The position numbers and the translations under genes were made by a program. From NCBI GenBank assembly GCA_017961625.1, contig JAGCWY010000133.1:84533-148532 (forward strand): a stretch of 64,000 bases of DNA, given 5' to 3'. Position 1 is the stretch's first letter, and each line of letters starts with the position of its first letter. The notes beneath the pieces are model-generated. The model made no database searches, was not told the origin of the DNA, and saw nothing but the letters and a program-made list of their open reading frames with translations. Below are positions 33,977-41,611 of this stretch, one piece after another. Origin of the DNA: Ruminococcus sp. Lineage in GTDB: Bacteria; Bacillota; Clostridia; Oscillospirales; Ruminococcaceae.

Positions 33977-34377
33977 AACGATATATAAAAACAGCGCAGC
34001 AACCTGACCCCAAGGCTGCCGCACAAACTGTAAACCGTATAGGTAAGTATCTGTCAAAGCACCTTGACGGGGTGTATAAGACAAGAAAAGGTCCGAATAC
34101 ATATGACATCTATGTGCATTTCGAGTATCAGGATTTCCCGGAGTATACCGAGTCTCCGCCCATACATAGGCATGACATTCTCATAATGCTCACAGCGTAT
34201 AATAATAAAATACGTGTAGATACAATTGAACTTACTGAAAAAGAAAAAACACTTGGCTTTGATACTTTTTCAAGTGAATTGTTCAATGATCTGAAACAGG
34301 GAATGCTTCTTGTATTACAGGCAGTCAAAAAGAATGTAGCAAAGCAATACCCCGGAGATATAGCTTACGGTTTCTGA
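33973..34377 (+). CDS. tagged protein (MKRYIKTAQ), 134 aa
   Basis: Unrecognised. The ATG overlaps the upstream stop (ATGA) and follows GAGGTACT. MKRYIKTAQQPDPKAAAQTV gives the tag plus a linker. The remainder has an alpha/beta alternation (GPNTYDIYVHFEYQDF, then DILIMLTAYNNKIRV) like a small sandwich fold. No active-site pattern is seen. Confidence 0.8.
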   Translation: MKRYIKTAQQPDPKAAAQTVNRIGKYLSKHLDGVYKTRKGPNTYDIYVHFEYQDFPEYTESPPIHRHDILIMLTAYNNKIRVDTIELTEKEKTLGFDTFSSELFNDLKQGMLLVLQAVKKNVAKQYPGDIAYGF

Positions 34378-34388
34378 TATCCTGCTGA

Positions 34389-34429
34389 CTCTGCCGCCGG
34401 CACCCCCTGACATCCTGCTGGTGGCAGAG
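34389..34429 (+). terminator. long intergenic hairpin
   Basis: A 14-bp stem with G-T pairs (34389-34402 with 34416-34429) and a 13-base loop, without a T-run. It is of the same type as the hairpins at 592 and 3970. Confidence 0.45.
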
Positions 34430-34451
34430 CTTTGCCGAGAAAGGTGATTTT

Positions 34452-34973
34452 ATGATAAAGCATAAAGACTATGTTGAATGTATGCAGCTGCTTGGATTTA
34501 AAAGAACACATAGGGATGAATACCATTCTGGTGGTGTGACCTGCTCCTATAAAGGTAACAGTCTTGTACTTACTCACGGCAGAACTATATTTGCTACTGT
34601 GAGCATAGGCAGAGCCATAGAGTTTATCGAGTGCGCTTTCGATGTCAGACTGCATAAGATAACAGCTGCTATCAATACCCGTAACATGGCAAAGGACCTT
34701 ACAAGAGTGCGTTCATCAAATGTATGGGCAGTCGGTTATAACGTCAAGCAGCAGGGTGATAAGACTGGTGATATGATGATGCAGTTCAAAGGACCGAATG
34801 GCGGAGCAGGGGACTTGTATATTTACTATGATGTACCTCTGCAGACATATCGCAGACTGCTGACAGCTGGCTCCGTAGGTCATACATTCTGGGTGCTCGT
34901 CAGAGATAATTTCAAATATTCCAAGCTTACCGGCAATAAACGAGGCGTTCTTCCGAATGCTGTAAATAACTGA
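34452..34973 (+). CDS. KTSC-domain protein, 173 aa
   Basis: ATG 34452 follows GAAAGGTGATTTT. The C-terminal 80 residues resemble the KTSC domain (named for the KTSC motif of lysyl-tRNA synthetase-associated proteins): SSNVWAVGYN, then LYIYYDVPLQTYRRLLTAGS and GHTFWVLVRDNFKY. These domains are common in phages and their biochemical role is unclear. The N-terminal half (GFKRTHRDEYHSGGVTC) is unrecognised. It has no tag, although tagged genes lie on both sides. Confidence 0.75.
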   Translation: MIKHKDYVECMQLLGFKRTHRDEYHSGGVTCSYKGNSLVLTHGRTIFATVSIGRAIEFIECAFDVRLHKITAAINTRNMAKDLTRVRSSNVWAVGYNVKQQGDKTGDMMMQFKGPNGGAGDLYIYYDVPLQTYRRLLTAGSVGHTFWVLVRDNFKYSKLTGNKRGVLPNAVNN

Positions 34974-34981
34974 GGTGCAGT

Positions 34982-35461
34982 ATGAAACGAACTGACTACA
35001 TATCATGGGACGAATACTTCATGGGGATAGCTATCCTGTCTGCTCAGAGGAGCAAGGACAATTCCACACAAGTGGGTGCCTGTATAGTGAATGATAAGAA
35101 TCGTATCGTATCCATAGGGTATAACGGTATGCCGAACGGCTGTTGTGATGACGATATGCCATGGGAGCGCAGCGGTGAGACATCTCTTGATACAAAATAT
35201 CCGTTTGTCTGTCATGCCGAGCTCAATGCCATATTGAATAGCGACAGCGATCTGCATGGCTGTACTATGTATGTTACTCTGTTCCCATGTAATGAATGTG
35301 CAAAGGCACTCATACAGTCCGGAATAAAGCGTGTGGTATATCTTGATAATAAGTATGCTCAGATGGAAAGCACAAAGGCGGCTGTCATCATGCTTGAGAA
35401 GTGCGGCGTTGCATTTGAGAAGTATAAGCCGTCAGGGCATACTCTTACATTGGAGGTTTGA
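34982..35461 (+). CDS. dCMP deaminase
   Basis: Zinc-dependent deoxycytidylate deaminase of 159 residues, converting dCMP to dUMP for thymidylate synthesis. HAE (residues 78-80) and PCNEC (102-106) form the zinc and catalytic site, and NGMPNGCCDDD near 48-58 is the family's substrate-side loop. The length is typical. It feeds ThyX at 23.05 kb. ATG 34982 follows TGAGGTGCAGT. It is an untagged enzyme within the second tagged cluster. Confidence 0.92.
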   Translation: MKRTDYISWDEYFMGIAILSAQRSKDNSTQVGACIVNDKNRIVSIGYNGMPNGCCDDDMPWERSGETSLDTKYPFVCHAELNAILNSDSDLHGCTMYVTLFPCNECAKALIQSGIKRVVYLDNKYAQMESTKAAVIMLEKCGVAFEKYKPSGHTLTLEV

Positions 35462-35464
35462 ATC

Positions 35465-35878
35465 ATGAAACGCTACATAAGAGCATCACAGAATGATGTA
35501 AATGTAATAACATCTATCTCAGAACTCAGAGATGAGCTTGAATCAGGAAAATATAATTACTATGGTTTACGTGGTGTACATGAATCTGATATGAATTATA
35601 TCAGTAGAGGTTATCTTGAACCATCATGGGTGTGGGATAGAAATGATTGGACAGATGAAAGATTGAATGGCACCTGTGCGTTATATGTAGATGCGGATAT
35701 GAGTGATGCTGAATTGGAAAGCAGATATTTTAGAGCTTTAAATGATTATAGTCCTATTGGTGTTGTCTTACTCATTGCTGATAAGGTATCCGAATGGGGA
35801 GCAGATGAGAATGAAATCATCTTAGGTAATGGCTACGGTGCTGATGTGGTAGCTAAAGTTGAAATTAAAGGGGAGTGA
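35465..35878 (+). CDS. tagged protein (MKRYIRASQ), 137 aa
   Basis: Unrecognised. ATG 35465 follows TTGGAGGTTTGAATC. After the canonical tag comes SISELRDELESGKYNYYGLRG, a helix and strand, then an acidic C-terminal part with ADKVSEWGADENEIILGNGY. The spacing GLRGVHESDM...GTCALYVD has some likeness to phage ADP-ribosyltransferase-like folds, but no R-S-E set can be assigned, so I do not call it. Confidence 0.8.
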   Translation: MKRYIRASQNDVNVITSISELRDELESGKYNYYGLRGVHESDMNYISRGYLEPSWVWDRNDWTDERLNGTCALYVDADMSDAELESRYFRALNDYSPIGVVLLIADKVSEWGADENEIILGNGYGADVVAKVEIKGE

Positions 35879-35882
35879 TTCT

Positions 35883-36212
35883 ATGAAACGATATATACAG
35901 AGTGCCACCAAGCAAAGGCGAAAGTATACATTGAACAATGGTAAGGTTTTATATTCTTACCTTACCCCTGAGCAGTTCAATGAGAGGTATATCAGATTAG
36001 ATGACCTCAGAGTTCTTGTGGAAGGATTTGAAGGTGAGCCTTATGAGCCCATATATAGGAAAGTCATAAGAGCTTTAAATGCGAATCCATTTACAGGTAT
36101 TATACGTTTATCTTTTGCTGAGCGTGATGCTTTGGGCTATTTGTTAGAAAACGACATGAATACGCCGAGAGATATTGCTGCAATTAAATATTATATCCAT
36201 TATAAGGAATGA
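35883..36212 (+). CDS. tagged protein (MKRYIQSAT), 109 aa
   Basis: Unrecognised. ATG 35883 follows AAGGGGAGTGATTCT. The tag has Gln at the fourth-from-last position. A basic segment (KQRRKYTLNNGK) follows, then helices rich in Glu and Arg. It is separated by 4 bases from the previous stop and the next start, in keeping with a single transcript. Confidence 0.8.
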   Translation: MKRYIQSATKQRRKYTLNNGKVLYSYLTPEQFNERYIRLDDLRVLVEGFEGEPYEPIYRKVIRALNANPFTGIIRLSFAERDALGYLLENDMNTPRDIAAIKYYIHYKE

Positions 36213-36216
36213 TACT

Positions 36217-36675
36217 ATGAAACGATATATCAAAGCAAACGTAGAGCCGGCTCAGACTACAGGTACGACCTTTTACAGACTGACTCTCGATGACGTTATA
36301 TCTCACTTTTCACAGAAGTCAGAGAACGTATGGCTTTACAAACTGTTCTCGGAACTGGGCTGGAAAGCTCTTGATTTTGGCGGTCATCTGTACGGAAGTT
36401 TTATTAAGGACGGCGATCTGTTCATCTGTGTGACTGACGGTACTAAGATAAGGTACAACGATAAGTTTTATGACCCATACAAGCTCCCTCGCAATGCAAA
36501 AGTAAACGGACTGGAAAAGTATGTATCTCTTGGGAATGACAAGATAATACACAGATATATTACTCCTTACGAAGTCGTTACTCCTGAGTTTGAAAAGTGG
36601 TCAGACGAACTCATTGCTGAGGGTTACACAGAAAAGAAACTCCTCAGAGATGCCGAGGAGTTCGATGATCTATAA
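36217..36675 (+). CDS. tagged protein (MKRYIKANV), 152 aa
   Basis: Unrecognised. ATG 36217 follows AAGGAATGATACT; in-frame codons upstream lie within the previous gene. The tag MKRYIKAN is followed by a mixed alpha/beta body with GHLYGSFIKDGDLFICVTDG near 61-80. It is the last gene of the second tagged cluster, and its 3' end overlaps the convergent sigma-like gene by 6 bases, leaving no room for a terminator. Confidence 0.8.
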   Translation: MKRYIKANVEPAQTTGTTFYRLTLDDVISHFSQKSENVWLYKLFSELGWKALDFGGHLYGSFIKDGDLFICVTDGTKIRYNDKFYDPYKLPRNAKVNGLEKYVSLGNDKIIHRYITPYEVVTPEFEKWSDELIAEGYTEKKLLRDAEEFDDL

Positions 36676-37395
36676 ATTTTCTGTCAGTCTGTCGTGCAGC
36701 ATTTTCATGGCTTTCGGCAGGGCTGATTTGAGTTCAATATAGGTAATACCATAAAGTTCAGACATATATCTAAGCTGCTTATCCGTGATAGGGGCTTCCT
36801 GCTCTATCATTTCCTGGATAAGCAGTTCTTCTGTTGAGTTGTATTTGTATGTCTGATATTTGTCTATGCCGTAAACGGGGCGGCTGTCCTCAAGGAACAT
36901 ACCGAGTTCCGAGATATCCATAGGGTGCGGCGTACCCAGTATGGCTTTCAGCGCTATTATATCATCTTCCGGGAGCTGTACCCTCGCCAGGTCATCATAG
37001 TTTACCTCACCCCATGTTTTATGGAGCTGTTCGGCTACCTTTATACACAGCATACGCTTCTGAGAATAGCTGACTGTTCCGAGATAACGGCGTATCTCTT
37101 CGGATATGCGCGGCTTGAAGAATACAGCAAATGACAAATCGTCCCTGTATCTCGGAGTCCATTTGAACTTCCACCACATTTTCAGAAAACTCATTATAGC
37201 TGTCTGAAATTTATCTTCATATTCGGCACCTGCGACATAGGTCTCCTTTGCCACATATCCGAAAAATTTGTAGTTGAGCTGCAATATCTCGTCGCGGACA
37301 GCGGTCTGCTGTTTTCTCGCTTCAAGTTCCATGGGGAGCGAAGCGTAGAGTTCGAGCGTTCGCTGCTTTACATAGTTCTTGTTGTTCTGCTCCAA
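36670..37395 (-). CDS. phage sigma-70-like factor 1
   Basis: A 241-residue protein. TTG 37395 follows AAGGAGGTGTCACATC. Residues 30-105 follow the region 2 pattern: a helix with ILQLNYKFFGYVAKETY, an acidic turn (GAEYEDK), then FLKMWWKF and FAVFFKPRISEEIRRYL, comparable to the -10 binding helix of sigma-70. A C-terminal helical segment (APITDKQLRYMSELYGITY) could be region 4. It is probably a sigma factor directing RNA polymerase to phage promoters. Class II promoter F lies directly upstream, which suggests self-activation. The assignment is by pattern and should be tested by profile search. Confidence 0.6.
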   Translation of the reverse strand: MEQNNKNYVKQRTLELYASLPMELEARKQQTAVRDEILQLNYKFFGYVAKETYVAGAEYEDKFQTAIMSFLKMWWKFKWTPRYRDDLSFAVFFKPRISEEIRRYLGTVSYSQKRMLCIKVAEQLHKTWGEVNYDDLARVQLPEDDIIALKAILGTPHPMDISELGMFLEDSRPVYGIDKYQTYKYNSTEELLIQEMIEQEAPITDKQLRYMSELYGITYIELKSALPKAMKMLHDRLTENL

Positions 37396-37433
37396 GATGT
37401 GACACCTCCTTTTTTGTGCGACCTCTCTACGTT

Positions 37434-37472
37434 CCGTATAACGACTTTTAATTCACAAAAAATGGAAGCAGG
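37434..37472 (-). promoter_or_regulatory. class II promoter F (diverged)
   Basis: On the minus strand: CCTGCTTCCATTTTTT, 12 bases, TCGTTATACGG. The T-tract and TCGTTAT keep the same 12-base spacing as other class II copies. It reads into the sigma-like gene. Confidence 0.55.
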
Positions 37473-37479
37473 ATATAAA

Positions 37480-37532
37480 AACAGGCAGAAACGGATAAGT
37501 TTTAATGCCAAACTTTTCCGCTTTTGCCTGTT
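37480..37532 (-). terminator. long terminator of the minus replication operon
   Basis: A 23-position stem with two mismatches (37480-37502 with 37510-37532). On the minus strand it is followed by TTTATATCC. It ends the transcript running from 44.3 to 37.6 kb. Confidence 0.75.
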
Positions 37533-37597
37533 ATATTTTATGCAGTTTGTACGTTGATTATATTCAATATCCGATATTCCGCTTAATACAGGGAAAT

Positions 37598-37765
37598 TTA
37601 GTTCATCATTATCGAGGCTACAAGAGTACGTCCGTGAAAGATATATGTGTCGCAGTTAAAGTACTCACGGTGATAATACGCAAAGTCAAGTGCATCCTTG
37701 AAATACATTCTGCTGCAGAGCTTGAAAGGCGGCAGATCGTTAAGGCCTAAAACTACCGTATACAT
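37598..37765 (-). CDS. small protein at the end of the primase operon, 55 aa
   Basis: Unrecognised. ATG 37765 is preceded on the minus strand by CAGGAGGTCCAT, an excellent ribosome site. The product MYTVVLGLNDLPPFKLCSRM continues with FKDALDFAYYHREYF and TYIFHGRTLVASIM, a plausible small alpha/beta domain. It is the last gene before the terminator at 37.5 kb. It is too short for routine gene calling but well supported by its start site. Confidence 0.65.
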   Translation of the reverse strand: MYTVVLGLNDLPPFKLCSRMYFKDALDFAYYHREYFNCDTYIFHGRTLVASIMMN

Positions 37766-37790
37766 ATGGACCTCCTGAACTAATAGATTT

Positions 37791-37964
37791 TTAATGATAG
37801 CAGATTTTTATACCATTCCCCTCAGCTTCCTGTTTTCTGTATTCAGTCATGATAGCTTCTATCTCCGCAGATGAAAGCTCCCGGCAGTCTTTGCCGGTGG
37901 AGCTTGAAGAGATAGGACAGCTGAGGCAGTGTATCTGCTGTGAACATACCTGTTCCCTGGTCAT
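37791..37964 (-). CDS. small Cys-rich protein, 57 aa
   Basis: Unrecognised. ATG 37964 overlaps the stop of the upstream minus gene (ATGA). The product MTREQVCSQQIHCLSCPISS holds Cys at residues 7, 13 and 16, plus CRELSS and a terminal ICYH, so it may bind zinc. A helix follows (AEIEAIMTEYRKQEAEG). Coupling to the zinc-ribbon membrane protein upstream suggests a shared function. It is supported mainly by the overlap. Confidence 0.6.
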   Translation of the reverse strand: MTREQVCSQQIHCLSCPISSSSTGKDCRELSSAEIEAIMTEYRKQEAEGNGIKICYH

Positions 37965-38179
37965 AGTGACACCACTTTCACCAGTATGGCTATGAGCATA
38001 AGCAGATTGAGAATTCCGAGTATCACCCCTGCCTTATCCGAAGAACTTCCGGATCTTGCTTCCCGTCTTATTTCCGTTACTGGCGGCGGATATGCCGACC
38101 TTCGGTCACAGCCGGGGCATACAAGTCTGCCCTCGGGTATCTCTTTTCCGCAGATACAGCACGTATTTTCATTTTTCAA
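37961..38179 (-). CDS. zinc-ribbon membrane protein, 72 aa
   Basis: Starts MKNENTCCICGKEIPEG; CxxC pairs at residues 8-11 and 21-24 form a zinc ribbon of the kind seen in small tail-anchored proteins. Residues 50-70 (GVILGILNLLMLIAILVKVV) form one membrane segment close to the C-terminus, so the ribbon probably faces the cytoplasm. It lies 21 bases after the primase gene. The function is unknown. Confidence 0.8.
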   Translation of the reverse strand: MKNENTCCICGKEIPEGRLVCPGCDRRSAYPPPVTEIRREARSGSSSDKAGVILGILNLLMLIAILVKVVSL

Positions 38180-38200
38180 GTTGCATTCCCCCTTAGAAGA

Positions 38201-39205
38201 TCAGTCTCTGTCAGCGTACAGGTCGAGGAATTCCTGTTCCTCACAGTCGTTGATATCCTTGCCGTCAGGCATATGCATACGCCAGATGATAGCGGTGCTC
38301 CTGAGTTGTTTGTACAGCTTTTCAGTAGCACGCTGACCGGCTTCGTCCCCATCCATACACAGTACGAACTCTCTTGCTCCGAGCTCTTTCAGCTGCTGTA
38401 TCTGATACGAATTTCCCGTGCCGAGCAAAGCGACAGCAGGCTTACCGTACCTCCAGGCGGTAAGTGCATTGAATATGGATTCACAGATGATGACAGACCT
38501 GCAATTGCCCGGAAGCTCAAATATACCGTATACGGGCTTCACAACGCCCTCGGGATAATTGAACAGCTTTCCCTCAATTGACCTTCTGACTATAAACAAG
38601 GTTCTGCCGTACCGGTCGCGTACAGGAAAAGTGATGCAGGGAACTGCCCGTTTACGTCCCGGCGGTATCCAGTCACCCTGAAAACCCACATCGAATTTTT
38701 CAATAAGTTCATCGGTGAGTCTGCGCTCATACATATACGGGACAGTATAGCGGTACTTCACCAGCTCCTGCTCGGATACGAATTTATTGCTGTCCGGGTT
38801 GCGGAGCAGATTTATATAATCCACAGTCAGACTGTTGAGCAGTTTTTCTGCCGACTCGGGCGGAAGCAGAAAATCAGTATCTTCATGTCGTATCTCTCCG
38901 TAGCCGGGGACATTCTCCTTGAACCATTCTATATTCTCGGCATCAACATCGTGAGACTTTATAAGGTCTTTGACCGCGCCTGCTATGTCTTTGGAATAAT
39001 GACAGGTGAAACAGTGAAACAGTCCTGCCGGATACTTCCTGCCGCCGCGCACTTCATCTACGAGCAGAACACCGCAGGAAGCGTGTTTTTCGTTTCCGTC
39101 TCCGTGAAAAGGGCAGGTGATAGTCATATAGTTACCTGTCTGCTTGTGCTGCTTTATCATTCCGAGCATTTCTAGTCTGTCAAGAACAGGACGTATCTCA
39201 GCCAT
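38201..39205 (-). CDS. dnaG: DnaG-type primase
   Basis: Predicted DNA primase of 334 residues, shorter than DnaG (about 600) because the helicase-binding C-terminus is absent. The N-terminal zinc domain has CPFHGDGNEKHASC and FHCFTCHYSK (about residues 31-67). The TOPRIM domain has IICESIFNALTAW (catalytic Glu near 238) and CMDGDEAGQRATE (near 283). It makes RNA primers for the phage polymerase. It sits in one minus operon with a NUMOD/HNH-type gene and the DnaB-like helicase and begins 2 bases after the former. Confidence 0.88.
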   Translation of the reverse strand: MAEIRPVLDRLEMLGMIKQHKQTGNYMTITCPFHGDGNEKHASCGVLLVDEVRGGRKYPAGLFHCFTCHYSKDIAGAVKDLIKSHDVDAENIEWFKENVPGYGEIRHEDTDFLLPPESAEKLLNSLTVDYINLLRNPDSNKFVSEQELVKYRYTVPYMYERRLTDELIEKFDVGFQGDWIPPGRKRAVPCITFPVRDRYGRTLFIVRRSIEGKLFNYPEGVVKPVYGIFELPGNCRSVIICESIFNALTAWRYGKPAVALLGTGNSYQIQQLKELGAREFVLCMDGDEAGQRATEKLYKQLRSTAIIWRMHMPDGKDINDCEEQEFLDLYADRD

Positions 39206-39206
39206 A

Positions 39207-40253
39207 TCAGTTCTCCTTTACGACTTTAAATGTATATTTCCCGTCTATGGTGGCGTTCCAGCGGACAGCAAGGGAAATATGGCTTACACAAAGTCCGAGT
39301 GCTTCGGCTGCTTCGGTAAATGAACTGTATACAGTACCAGTTTCTATGCAGCGTACTGCTTTACGCCTATGCGGACTTTTACGTCCCATATTGGAAGCGT
39401 GTTGTCTGCGGCTGACTTTTTTAAGGTTTTTGGTCGAGTTGTTTTCGTAGTCACCGTCTTTGTTATAGATATATTCTTTCTGCTCCGGTCTGTCTATGAA
39501 AGCTGCGGCTACAAGCCTGTTGATACTGCACATCTTGGCTCCGCTTTCGTTCTGCAGACGGACAAACGGGTGTCTGTTCACCAAGGAACGTCCTTTGAGG
39601 ATATGCGCCATTCCTCTCTGATAACTTCTTACCCGTCCGTAGTTGGATATTTCATATTTATCGAAACCGTCTATTGTTTTCCATTTTTCATCGGGATAAC
39701 TGTCGGAATCTTTTTTTCCGAAATAGTGTTCAAGAAGCCGTATTACTGAATATCTGTGGTTCTTGCCGTCTATGGACACAGTAACATAAGGAACGCTATT
39801 TCTGTAAGTATAAGTAAGCTCCTTGAAGCCTGTGGCGCGTATTGAGAATACTCTGCCTTTATCCGAAAGAACATAGACAAAGTTTTTCGATCTGCCTATC
39901 TCTGCAAAGTCTTCATCGGGATAATGTGTATGCAGAAGCTTTGTAGCATTCAGCAGATTACCGGCTCCGCTCCTGCAATACACCTGCACCGCAGGTTCGG
40001 ATATATTCCCGAAATGAGATTCCAGCAGTTTGGATAGCGAGCGGTTCACGCTCCTGCCGCTGATGTCCTGATATGTGATGAATTTCATTCCCTGGGCACT
40101 CCAGGGGAGCTTTTCCTTGTATCTCTTTTTAAAGACAGTGTACACCTTTCCGGTTTCAGACAGCATATATACACATCTTACCGAGCGTGCCATTTCGACC
40201 CAGTTTTCATCAGGAAAATCTGTTTTAAGCTTTTCTATCATTTCTTCTATCAT
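39207..40253 (-). CDS. NUMOD4/HNH-type protein between primase and helicase
   Basis: A 348-residue protein with three successive NUMOD4-like units, each starting F/YPDExW/F: residues 14, 114 and 190 (YPDEKWKTIDGFDKYEISNYG). A degenerate HNH-like segment follows (YIYNKDGDYENNSTKNL), in which the usual leading His is replaced. A NUMOD1-like helix-turn-helix end (SSFTEAAEALGLCVSHISLA) closes it. Such genes are typically free-standing homing endonucleases that invade replication genes. With the leading His missing, cleavage activity is doubtful, and it may have become a DNA-binding protein. It is in the same orientation as its neighbours and 17 bases from the helicase stop. Confidence 0.75.
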   Translation of the reverse strand: MIEEMIEKLKTDFPDENWVEMARSVRCVYMLSETGKVYTVFKKRYKEKLPWSAQGMKFITYQDISGRSVNRSLSKLLESHFGNISEPAVQVYCRSGAGNLLNATKLLHTHYPDEDFAEIGRSKNFVYVLSDKGRVFSIRATGFKELTYTYRNSVPYVTVSIDGKNHRYSVIRLLEHYFGKKDSDSYPDEKWKTIDGFDKYEISNYGRVRSYQRGMAHILKGRSLVNRHPFVRLQNESGAKMCSINRLVAAAFIDRPEQKEYIYNKDGDYENNSTKNLKKVSRRQHASNMGRKSPHRRKAVRCIETGTVYSSFTEAAEALGLCVSHISLAVRWNATIDGKYTFKVVKEN

Positions 40254-40270
40254 TTATATTCCTCCTTTTT

Positions 40271-41611
40271 TCAGAACTCTACGGTATCATCTATATCCAG
40301 TCCGATATCCGAAACGCTTGCAGGCATATCGGGTGTCTCAGTGTTGGTCGATATGACAGGAGTGTTTACCTGTACTTCACCGGGATCGGACATATACTGA
40401 ACATCACCTGTGTTTATATCCCATGAATATGAGAATACGGTTTTCTGATTGGCTGCGGACCTTGCTTTCTCCATACGGAGTTCAAGAATATGTTTTTCAA
40501 AAAGCTGGCGCATGGCAAATGCCTGGGTAGCTATACGTGCAGGATGATCCGAGCCCTCGATGTTGTAAATATTCGGGAATGTCTCACCGTTTTCGTCCTT
40601 TGATTCCTTTGAAGCTCGGTTTGCCTGCATAAATACAGCTACGGCGCAGCCGCACTGTTTTGACATACTGAAAAGGTCGGCGCATAGATTCTTGTACTTT
40701 GTCGAATCCGTATCGTTATATTTGGCTCTGCTGTCTTCCATGTAAGACAGACCGTCGATGATGACGAGCTTTATTCCGTTTTTCCGGACAAGCTGCTTGA
40801 TATATGGCACATTCACTACGTTGTCAGGGGCATCTTTGTCCTCGATGATAATAGCATCAGTGTCCTGCTTTTCGAGGTCTTTCAGATATTCTATATAATC
40901 TTCGGCGTATTTGCCCTGATGAAGCTGGCTGTTTGAGAAATGGGCACGCCATGTATCAAAACGTGTGCCGAGAAAACAGCCCTGCATTTCAGGCGAATAG
41001 TACAGAACGGGGAAGCCGTGTGCCTGTGCAGTCTCCATCAGACGTGTAGCGACCCAGCTCTTTCCGTTATTCATACGTGCAAAGAACAGTATCAGTTCTT
41101 CCACAGTAGAAAGACCGCCGTACATTGCATTGTCTATTTCGGGGAAGCCTGTCGGTATACGTTTCTGTTTGTTGTACTCCTCGACCTGCTTGCTTCGCTT
41201 TTCGGCATCATGTACAAGGCTGAGCGGCTTGCTGTTGCTGAGGTCAAGTGCTTTTTCGCCCTGCTGCAGGAGATACGCCCACGTCTCGGCAGGGTGAGCA
41301 GCACCTTCATCGATCACTTTGTTGGCAGCTTCTCTGAGCATGATAGTCTGCTTGTTTTCTATAAGACCCTGTCTGAAATATTCAAGTTTTTCATTTACTA
41401 CGAAGTTTATATCCGGCTCCGGGAATGTAGTCTGATAGGTGAACTTATCGGGAACTTTGCCGTATCTGTCACGGTGTTTCAGGATAAACTCTATCTGAGG
41501 CTTAAAGGCATCATAATAGCTGCTGTCATAGGAGCAGAGTATATCTCTCTCCTCGGGGTCGGTAGTTGTAAGGATACGTGCAATGACCTGTAATTCAATT
41601 GAAATGTTCAT
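40271..41611 (-). CDS. dnaB: DnaB/gp41-like replicative helicase
   Basis: Predicted hexameric 5'-3' helicase of 446 residues. A RecA-like core begins near residue 135 (RIPTGFPEIDNAMYGGL). The Walker A equivalent is ARMNNGKSW, with Ala in the first Gly position, near 172-180. Walker B is KLVIIDGLSYM near 278. A later DnaB-type motif region includes FMQANRASKESKD. It unwinds the fork together with the primase downstream. The start overlaps the stop of the probable loader gene (ATGA), which supports a helicase-loader pair. Confidence 0.85.
   Translation of the reverse strand: MNISIELQVIARILTTTDPEERDILCSYDSSYYDAFKPQIEFILKHRDRYGKVPDKFTYQTTFPEPDINFVVNEKLEYFRQGLIENKQTIMLREAANKVIDEGAAHPAETWAYLLQQGEKALDLSNSKPLSLVHDAEKRSKQVEEYNKQKRIPTGFPEIDNAMYGGLSTVEELILFFARMNNGKSWVATRLMETAQAHGFPVLYYSPEMQGCFLGTRFDTWRAHFSNSQLHQGKYAEDYIEYLKDLEKQDTDAIIIEDKDAPDNVVNVPYIKQLVRKNGIKLVIIDGLSYMEDSRAKYNDTDSTKYKNLCADLFSMSKQCGCAVAVFMQANRASKESKDENGETFPNIYNIEGSDHPARIATQAFAMRQLFEKHILELRMEKARSAANQKTVFSYSWDINTGDVQYMSDPGEVQVNTPVISTNTETPDMPASVSDIGLDIDDTVEF

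Noticed and set aside
35465..35878. Second ADP-ribosyltransferase
   Set aside because: A few phrases look similar, but the R, S-T and E-x-E residues cannot be placed in order.
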